The notes under the pieces: generated by a model | The model's database searches: none | Told to the model about the DNA's origin: nothing | Seen by the model: the letters and a program-made list of their open reading frames with translations, nothing else | DNA from: Membranipora membranacea | Taxonomy: Eukaryota > Bryozoa > Gymnolaemata > Cheilostomatida > Membraniporidae | Reading direction: 5' to 3' | Assembly: GCA_914767715.1 (NCBI GenBank) | Contig: OU612066.1 | Coordinates: forward strand, 24,094,283-24,158,282 | DNA: 64,000 nt | In this document: positions 1 through 11,892 of the stretch, in pieces | Layout: every line of letters starts with the position of its first letter | Numbering within the stretch: position 1 is the stretch's first letter | Position numbers and translations under genes: made by a program

Positions 1-2381
1 AGCTGCCTGTCTGGTACATATGGAGGGCAATGGGCGGTGCGGCCGTGACCAGAACAATCGGGCTTGACGAAATAGAACAGAGCTCCATTAGAGCTGTCAC
101 TATTTCCAGTGATGTACTCCGGTGAAGCATCCACACATTCATAAGTAGTAGGGTATCGGTCGCTCGCAGTACGGGCTGCCATCAGGTAACCTTCAAATAA
201 TAATCAACATATGAATAACTTAGCATTAGTGCATGTGGGAATCAGGCTAAAATTCCCCCCTTTATAGATCTTCATTCATCTTTATATTTTTATGAATATA
301 TATACATCTTTATATGAATGAATTATTGTTAGTGCATCTCTCTAGCCTGGGCAGGTTGTCTGGGTGGGTGGGGGGCCCCTGCCCATCCAGACAGTCCTCT
401 CAGGCTAACATTTCACACTTCGTAGGTCTTTCTTTTATTCATCAAAGCTGTCATTGGAATCAACAGTTTACAATTGCTTTGGGATGTTGTCAGTCCAAAT
501 TAATAGTTCGGTCAAAATAATCAATCCAAATTTTTGCAGTATGAGCTGGCTCTAGCTTTATAGCCAGTTCCTCTAGCCTGTCTTGACAAGCTTTGTTGGC
601 ATGGGTATGTTCCCCTCGTATACTAACAAAGCTTGTTATGACAGGCTAAGCTCCCCTTGACAAAGTATTGACTCACCCTCATATTCCTTGTTCCAGCCTC
701 GAGGGCAGCTCCGCTTTGCAGGGATCATCAGAGCTGAGCCATAGGTGTGACATCTGGCGCAGGGTACATTTTTGTGCTCTGCAGAGTTTGGAAAAACGCC
801 AAGACTGTAAGACTTGTATTCTGCACCAGAAATTGTCGAGTGATATCCACCAGAAGCATATCTATTATACTCAGGGTCAAGCGGCATGCACTGATAGTTG
901 CTTCCCCCTCCTCCGGTGTTATAGTTTGTACCAGCAGCAAACCCTGAAACAAATAAACAGCTCAAAATATTATACTCAGAATAGTTGTGGAAATGATCGG
1001 CTGAATGTCCTTGAAAAAGCAAAGCAGGCACTTCAGCTTGGCATAAATAGCAGAATTTGGTTATATTATTTCGATCTGAAATCTGAATCTAAAATAATTT
1101 TTTGGTCACAGTGCATCAAGGAAGGAGCCTTTATATCATCCTGTCCCTTTTGCACCAATTCAATTTGGATCTTTAGCTATTTTTGTATCAAGCCGATTGC
1201 CTGTATTTCACAGTTGTATATGTTATCATAGCAGTGTTACAACACCAAATATAGAGACTGTATAATGTACTTTGCATGCTGCTGCAGTTACAGACTATTG
1301 ATTAGCTATAAGTCACTGTTATGATGACAGTATATTCAATGTCTTAAATTGTTGCCGTACACTTTTTGTGTAAGGAGTTGTCTTAACAACATCAATGTGT
1401 ATACATCTCTCAATTACTTTGCACAGCCCTCATTCTGGTATACTAATTATTGCCTTACCTTCATAAATCAGTGTAGATCTTGCGGGACATGACGTACGTC
1501 CCCACCTTGTGTACACTGAGCCACTATTGTCACCAGAAGCTGCTGATCTCTCCTTTCTCTCAGACTTATCTTCCACCTGAAATAATCACATAAGGTTAAA
1601 CAATGTAAACCTCAGATCGCATCAACACTGCAGATTTTTTTGTTAAATTATTTGATCGGATTTTTGTCTTTATTATGAGCTATCATCCAAAACGCAGATT
1701 CTTTGTTGCTCCCAGTAGTAGCTTATATAATTTAATTAATGTCAAATCCAAACTTGGCGTAACCAAACGTTTTTATGAGATATTTTGTCTCTGAAATTTA
1801 AAATGGCCCATGGAAAATAAGTTTCCCCTCTCCCCTGCAACTCCCCCCGGCTTTATGGTTTGGCCAAGTGCATGATATAAGAGAAGGGGAGGATAATACT
1901 CAGAATTATGTATGAGGGATATAACCAAACAAATGCTGCAAAGTGCATAGGCTAGGTGCAAATATGACTCACCAGATCGTCTATTTTCATCTGGAGGTCG
2001 CTTATCATCTCTCGTTGCTGACTTGTCACCTCTGTCAGATTGGAGATCTCATTCTTCAGGTCTTTCATTTTCATCTCCTGTGCAGATAAAGCCAAGCCAC
2101 GCCCACAAACGGCAGCGGCAACAATGGCAAACATCAGTAATCTGTAAACAATTTATAAGAGCAGGATCAGTAAAGTTGTAAAAAATTGGAAAATACTATG
2201 GCATTTATCAAGGCATGAAATTTTTGCATTGTTTATTACTATGAATGCATGGTAAATGTAACTGCAGAAACTCGGATGTAAAAAGCATAAGAACTTCCTT
2301 AGTTATTTTAGTTTTATTGACACATTTTCTCATGAAATAAAGAATTTAAGAAAACATTCCAACAAACCTCAATTGCTCCAT
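1..2381 (-). CDS. Short-chain collagen C4-like secreted protein, copy 1 (3' end cut by window)
   Basis: Five-exon gene. Coding exons are 2381-2368, 2141-1973, 1576-1459, 943-677 and 190-1. All introns are GT-AG and the phases join (14 nt; 169 nt ending in phase 0; 118 nt ending in phase 1; 267 nt ending in phase 1). By comparison with copy 2 about 22 nt including the stop lie outside the window. The full protein would be 259 residues: a signal peptide (starting MEQLRLLMFAIV, about 23 residues), a coiled coil at about 26-65 and then a ten-cysteine domain. Domain motifs are RWGRTSCP, GGGGSNYQCMPLDPEY, VPCARC, AKRSCPRGWNKEYEGYLM and YECVDASPEY. These match the C-terminal domain of sponge short-chain collagen C4 proteins, but no Gly-X-Y repeat is present. 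It is probably extracellular. A TATTTAAAGG box lies about 65 nt upstream of the ATG. Function is inferred only from the family. Confidence 0.85.
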
Positions 2382-2443
2382 ATCTAGTCTTGTCCTTTCG
2401 ATCTAGACTTGAACTGCTTTATGAAAGCTCTCTCATCAGTCTA

Positions 2444-2453
2444 CCTTTAAATA
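2444..2453 (-). promoter_or_regulatory. TATA-like box of C4-like copy 1
   Basis: TATTTAAAGG on the minus strand, about 65 nt upstream of the start codon at 2381. The box and its surroundings are kept in the other copies (for example 7870-7879 for copy 2). Its position fits a core promoter with a short 5' UTR, but no transcript evidence is available. Confidence 0.4.
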
Positions 2454-3690
2454 TGAAAAGCACTTCGTATTGAGTCGATATCCAAAGTGGATTGGGCAAT
2501 TTGATTGGTTTACTGGGAGTGACCTCAGACACTATCAAAATATTATTAAGGATTCTTGAGAGGAATAGACCCTTGATGACTTCATGATTTTTTGTTATTG
2601 TTTGTACACCTCAATGATCTCATGTAAGCATTGTCCCAAGCCCACTGTTATTGTGATTGTTTGTGCAAAGACAAAAATTCTGCTACTGCAGATCCTAATG
2701 ATAACAAACAAATTAAGACAAGCATTGCGATTCATCGCTGTTACTTCAGAGACTGCGGTGGTTTCGTCAGACTTGTTGTGCTGCTGTTCTTGACAGATTG
2801 TTTATTTTTGCATGTATAAGGATTATTTGACTAAGTAAACATTGGAATATCAGGGACGATTTGCTTTGCGGATATGTGGGTGACTATGAATAGACTGGCA
2901 GCACAAAATATCTTTTTCGAAATATAATAAAGAAACGCAGGAAACAGTTTTCGAGGTGTTTAGTTATAATATTTTCCATCTGGTCTTATCTGACCTTAAA
3001 ATAATGGTTCATAGCCTATTGTAAATAGGGGCACTCTATCTAATGCTGAATTATAAGACTTTGTCTGATTCTGAAAATAGTGAGATGAGCAGATAGTAGT
3101 GTCATGACACAAATATTAATGTAATAATCCCCAAGGATAAACAAAAGTTCAGTTCCTATACATCATATGAGTCCCAGCAAGTGTTAAACAATGAGCCATG
3201 AGTTTATACAAGTATACCAAGCAGTGTGCTAACTGTACTCCATGTTAAATTATAGCCTATACCTAGAAGTAATAGTCCGGCATCCCTGGGCTGGGCAGAT
3301 GACTTCGAAGAGATTTGAATTACCGTTATCTTATTATCATATTAATATTCATCCTAGAAACCTCGATAAGGTAGTGTTGGTGTTATTCATTCATTCATAT
3401 TACTTACTCTATTAGGTCTATGATATCACCAAACAGAAAGCGGATAATGCATAGTGCATGACTCTACGGCTACAATGGCTACACCACACCAAGCAAGTAA
3501 TCTAATCTATCTTCTGGCAGAGATATTGGGGGTCAATTTTTAATCAACACAACTAATTTTAGCTACAGTCTCATAGAAATAAGATCATTGGAAGAACAAA
3601 ATCCAATTGATTCGCAAACAATTCCAATGTATGATATTATATATACTCGGACTGCGATTGGGACTCGCTGTTTATGTGATATTATTATGT
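2454..3690. other. Spacer upstream of C4-like copy 1, no supported gene
   Basis: AT-rich spacer between the minus-strand C4-like gene and the plus-strand cysteine-rich exon. It contains an open frame (2631-2819, plus) with a CYCDCLCK start that recurs upstream of every copy, but its coding status is not supported. It is nearly identical to 41135-42370 and less close to the spacers of the other units. Confidence 0.6.
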
Positions 3691-3693
3691 TAA

Positions 3694-3746
3694 TTTGGCT
3701 TTACTTTGGTTGCCTTCATATATTTGGCAACCAAAGTAAAGCCAAA
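3694..3746. repeat. Perfect 21-bp hairpin upstream of cysteine-rich exon A
   Basis: Arms 3694-3714 and 3726-3746 are exact reverse complements (TTTGGCTTTACTTTGGTTGC plus one base), with an 11-nt AT loop. Equivalent hairpins are at 42374-42426 (perfect), 49540-49592 (one arm changed), 11948-12000 and 57889-57940 (right arm degraded). It could be a MITE relic or a structured RNA element. Confidence 0.8.
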
Positions 3747-4043
3747 ATAACATATTTGGCATTAGACCATAATATATATAATTTATTAGTGCATGAGTTG
3801 TACCAGTTGTTCAGATAGAGGCAAGTCAGGGCATTGCAATTAGACACTGGTAGTATCTGTGATTCGTTATTTATTTGATATTCCCACGTTTTGGACATTA
3901 TTTGTTGTTTTGGCTTTACTTTGTCTGACTTCATCATAGGAAACTTTTTCTTTGCACTAGTACAAAATAAATGGGGGGAGGGGGTGTTCAATAGTAGGTG
4001 TGCGGCAAAACCATACCAAAGGTACCACTCCTCTCTGCTATAG

Positions 4044-4387
4044 ATCACTACATTTCATCAAACTTTGATGCAAGTACTCCTAGGAACTGTGATGAGGCGT
4101 GTGAAAGGATGGGACCTGTTGGATCCTGCTTTGGCATTACGGTTATTATTCGTGGAGTATGTCACTGCAACTTCTGCCAAAATGATTTTCTAAAGATCAT
4201 CTCAGACAAGAAGAAAGTGTCTTATTTGCTAGAGTACACTGGCTGTAAAAATATACAACAACTCTTAAATTCTCCGGATGGACAGAAAGGCTTATACTAC
4301 TGTTATGTCTTACTGATGATCTTAATCTTAACCCTGTTAAAATTTCCGATATTATCATCAATTAAACTCTTTGGTAGCCCCGAGTGA
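4044..4387 (+). CDS. Cysteine-rich, CSalpha-beta-like exon, copy A
   Basis: A pyrimidine-rich acceptor (CTCCTCTCTGCTATAG) is followed by a 344-nt exon in phase 1, open to TGA 4385-4387; AATAAA is at 4497-4502. It encodes NCDEACERMGPVGSC, then GVCHCNFC. The spacing CxxxC-x8-C-x10-CxC-xx-C resembles the CxxxC/CxC signature of cysteine-stabilised alpha-beta (defensin-like) peptides, although the first cysteine of that signature is absent or would come from an upstream exon. The C-terminal third is hydrophobic (LLMILILTLLKFPIL), a possible membrane segment. No ATG precedes the motif in frame, so an upstream exon with a start and signal peptide is expected but was not found. I do not recognise the family; the defensin-like reading is inference. 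Confidence 0.45.
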
Positions 4388-4621
4388 GATGAAAAGGTGT
4401 GGCTTATGTAGTAGGCTTATCTATATTGCATTATGGTAAAACCATAAACATTTAAATACTATAGTATTTCATATGTTTATGGGTAAACCCCATTTCAATA
4501 AAAAAAAAAGAGGTACGATGTACATAATATAATAATATGTATGATCATGTAGAAACATAGATATAGTTTTGTGCTAGGTGCTACTTATGCAATGAGCTTA
4601 CGATTGTTGTTTAGGATAATA

Positions 4622-5036
4622 TATAAGGGCGGGCGTAGTTGCTGAGGGTAGTTATTTATCATCCACCACACTTGCCAGCGAGAACAAACATGAATTAGCA
4701 AAGCAATGCATTGTGGGAATTATTGAAGCAGACAAGGGAACACAATTCTAAGTATTCAAAGATAAAAACTATTTTGTACGAAAATGATGGTGACCAATGA
4801 TTACACAGTCGGCATCTAGTTCTCTGGTTATCATTTTTAAATTCTGCCTTAATTTTTACAGAGCTATATCTTCGATCGACTAATCGGCTTGTGTGAGTGT
4901 TCATCATGAGTGACCATCGGGACAGCTGTCACTCTAGTCTTCGGACTATCTGGCTGCTTTTCTTTTATCTGCATTATTTACTATTATGTCAAATTCTTTT
5001 ACATGATTAAACTAATTTTATAGCATTAACAATAAA
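4622..5036 (+). ncRNA. Candidate short noncoding transcription unit (TATA box to AATAAA)
   Basis: TATAAGG at 4622-4628 is followed about 410 nt later by AATAAA at 5031-5036. The layout recurs at 12882-13319, 50462-50880 and 58829-59247. Reading frames inside are not kept between copies (this copy lacks 8 nt and the copy at 38.16 kb lacks 4 nt within the same frame), so a protein is unlikely. It ends tail-to-tail with the C4-like gene, whose own AATAAA (minus strand) lies at 5096-5101. Confidence 0.25.
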
Positions 5037-5095
5037 AAAAAAATTGACGACCAGATCAATGCATTGAATCAATTATGTATATTACAACTCTCTTT

Positions 5096-5101
5096 TTTAT
5101 T
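5096..5101 (-). terminator. Poly(A) signal of C4-like copy 2
   Basis: AATAAA on the minus strand, about 235 nt past the stop codon of copy 2. The same hexamer is at the matching place in other units, for example 13378-13383. Confidence 0.5.
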
Positions 5102-5334
5102 TTCCCGATCGAAAATAATTATAATGATGATAGCGTTGCCACATAAATTCAATTTCAATTCATTCTAAGCAATGTGTACCATTTTTGTGATTTAATTATT
5201 GCATTACATAAACAGTTATAATATCATGGAATAGTGACAAACAATTGGTAAAAATCAGTGGTCATGATTGTGCATTCTCTCAACTAGTAAATTACTAGGT
5301 TGTGCCTTTTCCGAACAAAAGCCTGATGATTCGT

Positions 5335-5648
5335 TTACGAGCAGACTACACATGTGAGCTGCCTGTCTGGTACATATGGAGGGCAATGGGCGATACGGCC
5401 ACGACCAGAACAATCGGGCTTGACGAAATAGAACAGAGCTCCATTAGAGTTGTCACTATTTCCAGTGATGTACTCCGGTGAAGCATCCACACATTCATAA
5501 GTAGTAGGGTATCTGTCGCTCGCAGTACGGGCTGCCATCAGGTAACCTTCAAATAATAATCAACATATGAATAACTTAGCATTAGTGCATGGGGGACTCA
5601 GGCTAAAATTCCCCCCTTTATAGATCTTCATTCATCTTTATATTTTTA

Positions 5649-5679
<31 letters not shown>

Positions 5680-7807
5680 CTTTATATGAATGAATTATTG
5701 TTAGTGCATCTCTCTAGCCTGGGCAGGTTGTCTGGGTGGGTGGGGGGTCCCCTGCCCATCCAGACAGTCCTCTCAGGCTAAAATTTCACACTTCGTAGGT
5801 CTTTCTTTTATTCATCAAAGCTGCCATTGGAATCAGCAATTTATAATTGCTTTGGGATGTTGTCAGTCCAAATTAATAGTTCGGTCAAATTAATCAATCC
5901 AAATTTTTGCAGTATGAGCTGGCTCTAGCTTTATAGCTAAGTTCCTCTAGCCTGTCTTGACAAGCTTTGTTGGCATGGGTAGGTTCCCCTCCTATACTAA
6001 CAAAGCTTGTTATGACAGGCTAAGCTCCCCTTGACAAGGTATTGACTCACCCTCATACTCCTTGTTCCAGCCTCGAGGGCAGCTCCGTTTTGCGGGGATC
6101 ATCAGAGCTGAGCCATAGGTGTGACATCTGGCGCAGGGTACATTTTTGTGCTCTGCAGAGTTTGGAAAAACGCCAAGACTGTAAGACTTGTATTCTGCAC
6201 CAGAAATTGTCGAGTGATATCCACCAGAAGCATATCTATTATACTCAGGGTCAAGCGGCATGCACTGATAGTTGCTTCCCCCTCCTCCGGTGTTATAGTT
6301 TGTACCAGCAGCAAACCCTGAAACAAATAAACAGCTCAAAATAATATACTCAGAAAAGTTGTGGATTTGATCGGCTGAATGTCCTTGAAAAATCAAAGCA
6401 GGCACTTCAGCTTGCCATAAATAGCAGATTTTGGTTATATTATTTCGATCTGAAATCTGAATCTAAAATAATTTTTGGGTCACATTGCATCAAGGTAGGA
6501 GCCTTTATATCATCCCGGTTGATGCCAACAATATTGTGAGTATCGCCTTATTTTATGTAGCTGTCCCTTTTGCACCAATTCAATTTGGATTTTTAGCTAT
6601 TTTTGTATCAAGCCAATTGCCTGTATTTCACAGTTGTATATGTTATCATAGCAGTGTTACAACACCAAATATAGAGACTGTATAATGTACTTTTCATGCT
6701 GCTGCAGTTACAGACTATTGATTAGCTAGAAGTCACTGTTATGATGACAGTATATTCAATGTCTTAAATTGTTGCCGTACACTTTTTGTGTAAGGAGGTG
6801 TCTTAACAACATCAATGTGTATACAACTCTCAATTACTTAGCACAGCCCTCATTCTGGTATACTAATTATTGCCTTACCTTCATAAATCAGTGTAGATCT
6901 TGCGGGACATGACGTACGTCCCCACCTTGTGTACACTGAGCCACTATTGTCACCAGAAGCTGCTGATCTCTTTTTTCTCTCAGACTTATCTTCAACCTGA
7001 AATAATCACATAAGGTTAAACAATGTTAACCTCAGATTGCATCAACACTGCAGATTTTTTCATTTAATTATTTGATCGGACCTTTGTTTTTATTATGAGC
7101 TATCATCCAAAACGCAGATTCTTTGTTGCTCCCAGTAGTAGCTTATATAATTTATATAATGTCAAATCCAAACTTGGCGTAACCAAACGTTTTTATGAGA
7201 TATTTTGTCTCTGAAATTTAAAATGGCCCATGGAAAATAAGTTTCCCCTCTCCCCTGCAACTCCCCCCCCCCCCCCGGCTTTATGGTTTCGCCAAGTGCA
7301 GGCTGTAAGAGAAGGGGAGGATAATACTCAGAATTATGTATGAGGGATATAACCAAACAAATGTTGCAAAGTGCATAGGCTAGGTGCAAATATGACTCAC
7401 CAGATCGTTTATTGTCATTTGGAGGTCGCTTATCATCTCTCGTTGCTGACTTGTCACCTCTGTCAGATTGGAGATCTCATTATTCAGGTCTTTCATTTCC
7501 ACCTCCCGTGCAGATAAAGCCAAGCCACGCCCACAAACGGCAGCAGCAACAATGGCAAACATCAGTAATCTGTAAACAATTTGTAAGAGCAGGATCAGTA
7601 AAGTTGTAAAATATTGGAACATACTGTGGCATTTATCAAGGCATGAAATTTTTGTATTTTTTATTACCATGAATGCATGGTAAATGTAACCAGAAACTCG
7701 GATGTAAAACGCATAAGAACTTCCTTAGTTATTTTAGTTTTATTGACACATTTTCTCATGAAATAAAGAATTCAAGAAAACATTCCAACAAACCTCAATT
7801 GCTCCAT
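5335..7807 (-). CDS. Short-chain collagen C4-like secreted protein, copy 2 (complete)
   Basis: Exons: 7807-7794, 7569-7401, 6996-6879, 6317-6051 and 5546-5335, giving 780 nt (259 residues plus TAA at 5337-5335). All splice sites are GT-AG and phases agree. Layout as copy 1: signal peptide, coiled coil (with MKDLNNEISNL), no collagen repeat, then the ten-cysteine C4-type domain ending HCPPYVPDRQLTCVVCS. Copy-specific features: residue string REVEMKDL in the coiled coil, a 14-C tract in intron 2 (about 7264-7277) and a long AT dinucleotide run in intron 4 (about 5655-5680). Probably secreted; the function of the family is not established here. Confidence 0.88.
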
Positions 7808-8713
7808 ATCTAGTCTTGTCCTTTCGATCTAGACTTGAACAGCTTTGTGAAAGCTCTCTCATCAATCTACCTTTAAATATGAAAAGCACTTCGTATTGAG
7901 TCGATATCCAAAGTGAATTGGGCAATTTGATTGGTTTACTGGGAGTGACCTCAGACACTATCAAAATATTATTAAGGATTCTTGAGATGAATAGACCCTT
8001 GATGACTTCATGATTTTTTGTTATTGTTTGTACACCTCAATGATGTCATGTTAGCATTATCCCAAGGCCACTGTTATTGTTATTGTTTGTGCAAAAACAA
8101 AAATTCTGCCACAGCAGATCCTAATGATAACAAACAAATTAAGACAAGCATTGCGATTCATCGCTGTTACTTCGGAGACTGCGGTGGTTTCGTCAGACTT
8201 GTTGTGCTGCTGTTCTTGACAGATGTTTATTTTTGCATGTATAAGGATTATTTGACTAAGTAAACATTGGAATATCAAGGAGGATTTGCTTTGCGGATAT
8301 GTGGGTGACTATGAATAGACTGGCAGCAATAAAAATCTTTTTCGAAATATAATAAAGAAACGCTGAAAACAGTTTTCGAGGTGTTTAGTTATAATATTTT
8401 CCATCTGGTCTTATCTGACCTTAAAATAATGGTTCATAGCCTATTGTAGATAGGCGCAATCTATCTAATGCTGAATTATCAGACTTTGTCTGATTCTGAA
8501 AATAGTGGGATGAGCAGATAGTAGTTATCTTATTCTCATATTGTTATTCATCCTAGAAAATTGAATCAGGTAGTGTTGATGTAATTCATTCATATACTTA
8601 ATTTATTATGTCTATGATATCACCAAACAGAAAGCGGATAATGCATAGTGCATGACTCTACGTCTACACCACACCAAGCAAGTAATCGAATCTATCTTCT
8701 GGCAGAGATATTT

Positions 8714-11700
8714 ATAAGGGGACTTAAGCTGCGTTTACATTAGGCGGTCTTTTGGCCCAGTCTTGAGTCTGACCGACAGATTACTAAGACGGAGGCTGAG
8801 ACTAGTGTGAATAACAAAAATGGTTGACTGACCTTGTCTGACCGGCTTTTAAGACGGTGTCAGGCAATTCGAGCAGTGCTCGTTTTGCCGTCTCAAGACT
8901 GCCCGTCTTAACACAAATTCCTAATTTAGCGATCCTGCCCTGAATACTGCCCTTTGTTCTATCACTCACATTTATTTTCTCTGAGACTGACATTGGCTAA
9001 GCCGGTGCTATGTAAACATTGCCAGTCTCAGACTCTGGCTCAGACTTGGGGTTAAAGACTGCTCAGTCTTGAGTTGGTGGCCAGCTGACGGAGACGGCCT
9101 AATGTAAACGCAGCTTTAGTATCGTTTGTTTTTCATTATAGCGCACTGATGCTAAAATATAAAAAACAACTTGTTTGTCGTTTATTGTTCCAAAACAACA
9201 AATCAAAATACGATAATCGAGTCAGTTTTTGATTTTTGATATTCTTATTGATGAAAACCGAAATATTGATATGAATCCTAATTTCACATTTCAACTTTGA
9301 ATCACAGTAACAAAAATCAAACATTGCAAAAATAGCCTTCGTTGTTATCTTTCTCATGGGGATTTACTGGGGTTTGCATTTCTTGCCGCTACTGGATGCT
9401 GCCGCCAAAAGCGGGATGTCTGCCTGAGGTTGGCACGCTGAGATAATTTGCCAAGTCAATTCAGCTGCTATGAGGGGCTGCTGTGTGGCTTGTCTGCATT
9501 GAGGGCCACACAATGTGTGTTACAGTGCTTGGGATTAAAGGTATTCAGTGCAGGTGCTTTGTAGTGAATTTTGCTGATGCTGTTGGGCTGCCGCCTGGTG
9601 GCTGCCGCTTGTTTGATGTCGATTGTACGTTAAGCTTGCTACCTCTGGTGGGTGTGCTGCCACTGATGTGTTACAGATGGTGTGCTCAGTGTGCTGCCGC
9701 ACACCAATGAGCGGCAGCACACCTTACAGAAGATATATGCTTAACTCACAATCGACAGCACATCAGCGGAAGCACATCACCATTTTACCAAACCTATGTT
9801 ATGAAGAAAGGGTGGAGTTTTTGAATTTATCCTAATTATGATTTTTTTTTAACAGAGCAAGAGGCATTTTGTAGAAATAGCTACTGATCAAACACACCCT
9901 CTTTTCAATTAGTTTGGTGGCAGCCTCCTCCTAACTTATCACTTCCATTTGTGATTTTGGATGGATAAGCTGCACAATAAGCTGCTAATTGCCAAAAACA
10001 CTGCCGTTAAAAGGGAAGGTGATCAAAAAATGATGATATGGTTTCAAACTATCCAAAATCTGAAAGAGCATGTCACAATTAGTGGATCTAGAACTTTACA
10101 TGGGTCTGCTATCTTAACTAGTCGAGCTATGGCCAACAACGGTTGCAATACCCCTTATATCACTTGTGTATAACTATCATTGAAACGAAACCACTTTTTC
10201 AATTTTGTTGCTGCCTAAAAAGCAGGCTTCGAATGTTAGTACTGATCTGATTTTCTTATGGTCATTTTGTATTGACCCTCCCCTCGCATAACACCAGTGT
10301 TTAATGCTCTGAGTATGTCGTTTTTCAAATAGTGCGTATTTTTAGGTTTCCTTTATAGTATCATAAAATTGTCTTTCTAAGTGTATATAGCATGTAAAGC
10401 AAAATTGAACTCCTTCAAGTATCATCAAAAAGGTATGTAATGCGGAAAAATACAAAACCACCATAAAATAATCAGATCGATAAGAACATTCGAAGTCAGT
10501 TTTCGAGGCGACTGCAAAATTAAAAATATAGGGTCCTTTCAATGATAGTTATATACAGGTGAAATAAGGGGTATTGCAACCGTTGTTGGCCATATCCCGG
10601 CTACTTATGATAGCAGACCCATGTAAACTTGTAGATCCACTAATGATGACATGCTCTTTCAGATTTTGGATGTTTTGAACCAATGCATTATTATTTTTAT
10701 CACTTTCCCTTTTTGCGGTGTTATCACTTTTCATAAGGTTTGTCATTCACTCGATATTTATATGATATATGATATATGATATCACAATGATATAATACAA
10801 AAAACTGACCAAGGTATGTATAAATCTGATTCCAGAGTTTGAGTAGCCCAACTCATAAGGTGAGCGCAGGACAGACCTTTGAAATATCCAAAGAACAGAG
10901 ATTTTGGCAGCATTTTTGGCAATTAGCTGCCTATTGTGCAACTTTGTGTAATTTACATCATAACCATTGCGACCGCCTCAAAAAACTACCCTAGAATTTA
11001 TCCATCCAATTTTGTAAATGAAGTTGCGTATCTAGCCACATTTTTGGTAGGCTGCCACTGGACTAAGTTGTATTATCAGAAATGAATGTAGAACGTCATC
11101 TCGCTGCAAACCTATTTTTAGACCTAAACTATGTAGGTCCCAAAAACTTGCAAAATCCTTTTTTCCTTTTTATGACTCATTTTAATAATCTCCGCTCTCA
11201 GTCATTTTTGACCCAACATTGTAAGCATTCAGTTTTATCAATACCATGATATCAGTTGAAAAAATAAACTAAAATAAACGCACTGCACACTATCGGCAGC
11301 ACACTGAGCACACCATCTGTAACACACCAGCGGCAGCACACCCACCAGAGGTAGCAAGCTTAACGTACAATCGACATCAAACAAGCGGCAGCCACCAGGC
11401 GGCAGCCCAACAGCATCAGCAAAATTCACTACAAAGCACCTGCCCAAATACCTCACATCTTCACCCCAGCACTGTAACATACATTGTGTGGCACTCAATG
11501 CAGACAAGCCACACAGTAGCCCCTCATAGCAGCTGACTTGACTTGACAAATTATCTCAGCGTGCCAACCTCAGGCAGACATCCCATTTTTGGCGGCAGCA
11601 TCCGGTAGCGGCAAGAAATGCAAACCCCAGTAAATCCCCATGAGAAAGATAACAACTAAGGCTACTTTTGCGATGTTTGATTTTTATAACTGTGATTCAA

Positions 11701-11892
11701 AGTTGAAATATGAAAATAGGATTCATATCAATATTTCGGTTTTCATCAATAAGAATATCAAAAATCAAAAACTGACTCGATTTTCGTATTTTGATTTGTC
11801 GTTTTTGAACAATAAACGAAAAACAAGTTGTTTTTTATATTTTAGCATCAGTGCGCTAAAATGAAAAACAAACGATACTAAGTCCCCTTATA
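8714..11892. mobile_element. 3 kb foldback (long inverted-repeat) element, copy 1, with nested MITE
   Basis: The outer arms (8714-8726 plus 9116 to about 9715, and about 11280-11892) are inverted copies of each other, starting TATAAGGGGACTTAGTATCG. Inside is a second inverted pair (about 9940-10190 and 10530-10990) containing CTGAAAGAGCATGTCA. No transposase is seen. Open frames in the arms (for example 9483-9710 plus and 11238-11549 minus) are mirror images of one sequence and are not supported as genes. Compared with units lacking the element, it replaces about 115 bp between GGCAGAGATATT and ATATATACTCGG instead of making a clean insertion. A second copy is at 54727-57832. Confidence 0.8.
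8727..9115. mobile_element. TTA-flanked MITE (PIF/Harbinger-like), nested in foldback arm
   Basis: 389 bp with 19-bp perfect terminal inverted repeats (AGCTGCGTTTACATTAGGC) and TTA direct repeats at 8724-8726 and 9116-9118. The opposite foldback arm reads ACTTAGTATCG without a break, showing the empty site and confirming a 3-bp TTA duplication, as made by PIF/Harbinger elements. No coding capacity. The same insertion is at 54741-55130. Confidence 0.85.

Noticed and set aside
728-952. Minus-strand 74-codon frame starting MFQGLLLVQ in each C4 copy
   Set aside because: Alternative frame over exon 4; it crosses the intron acceptor and has no domain.
668-1231. Long plus-strand frames opposite C4 exon 4 (recurring in each copy, for example 46519-47082)
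   Set aside because: They are antisense shadows of the 267-nt exon 4; the minus strand has correct splice sites and the recognised domain.
4820-5036. Small protein starting MSDHRDSCHSSLRT before the AATAAA
   Set aside because: An 8-nt loss in the first unit and a 4-nt loss at 38.16 kb break the frame, so it is not conserved as coding.
9483-9710. Cys/Leu-rich frames in the foldback arms (also 11238-11549, 55457-55684, 57194-57505)
   Set aside because: The same arm sequence is read in opposite directions in the two arms, and frames break between copies; repeat-derived.
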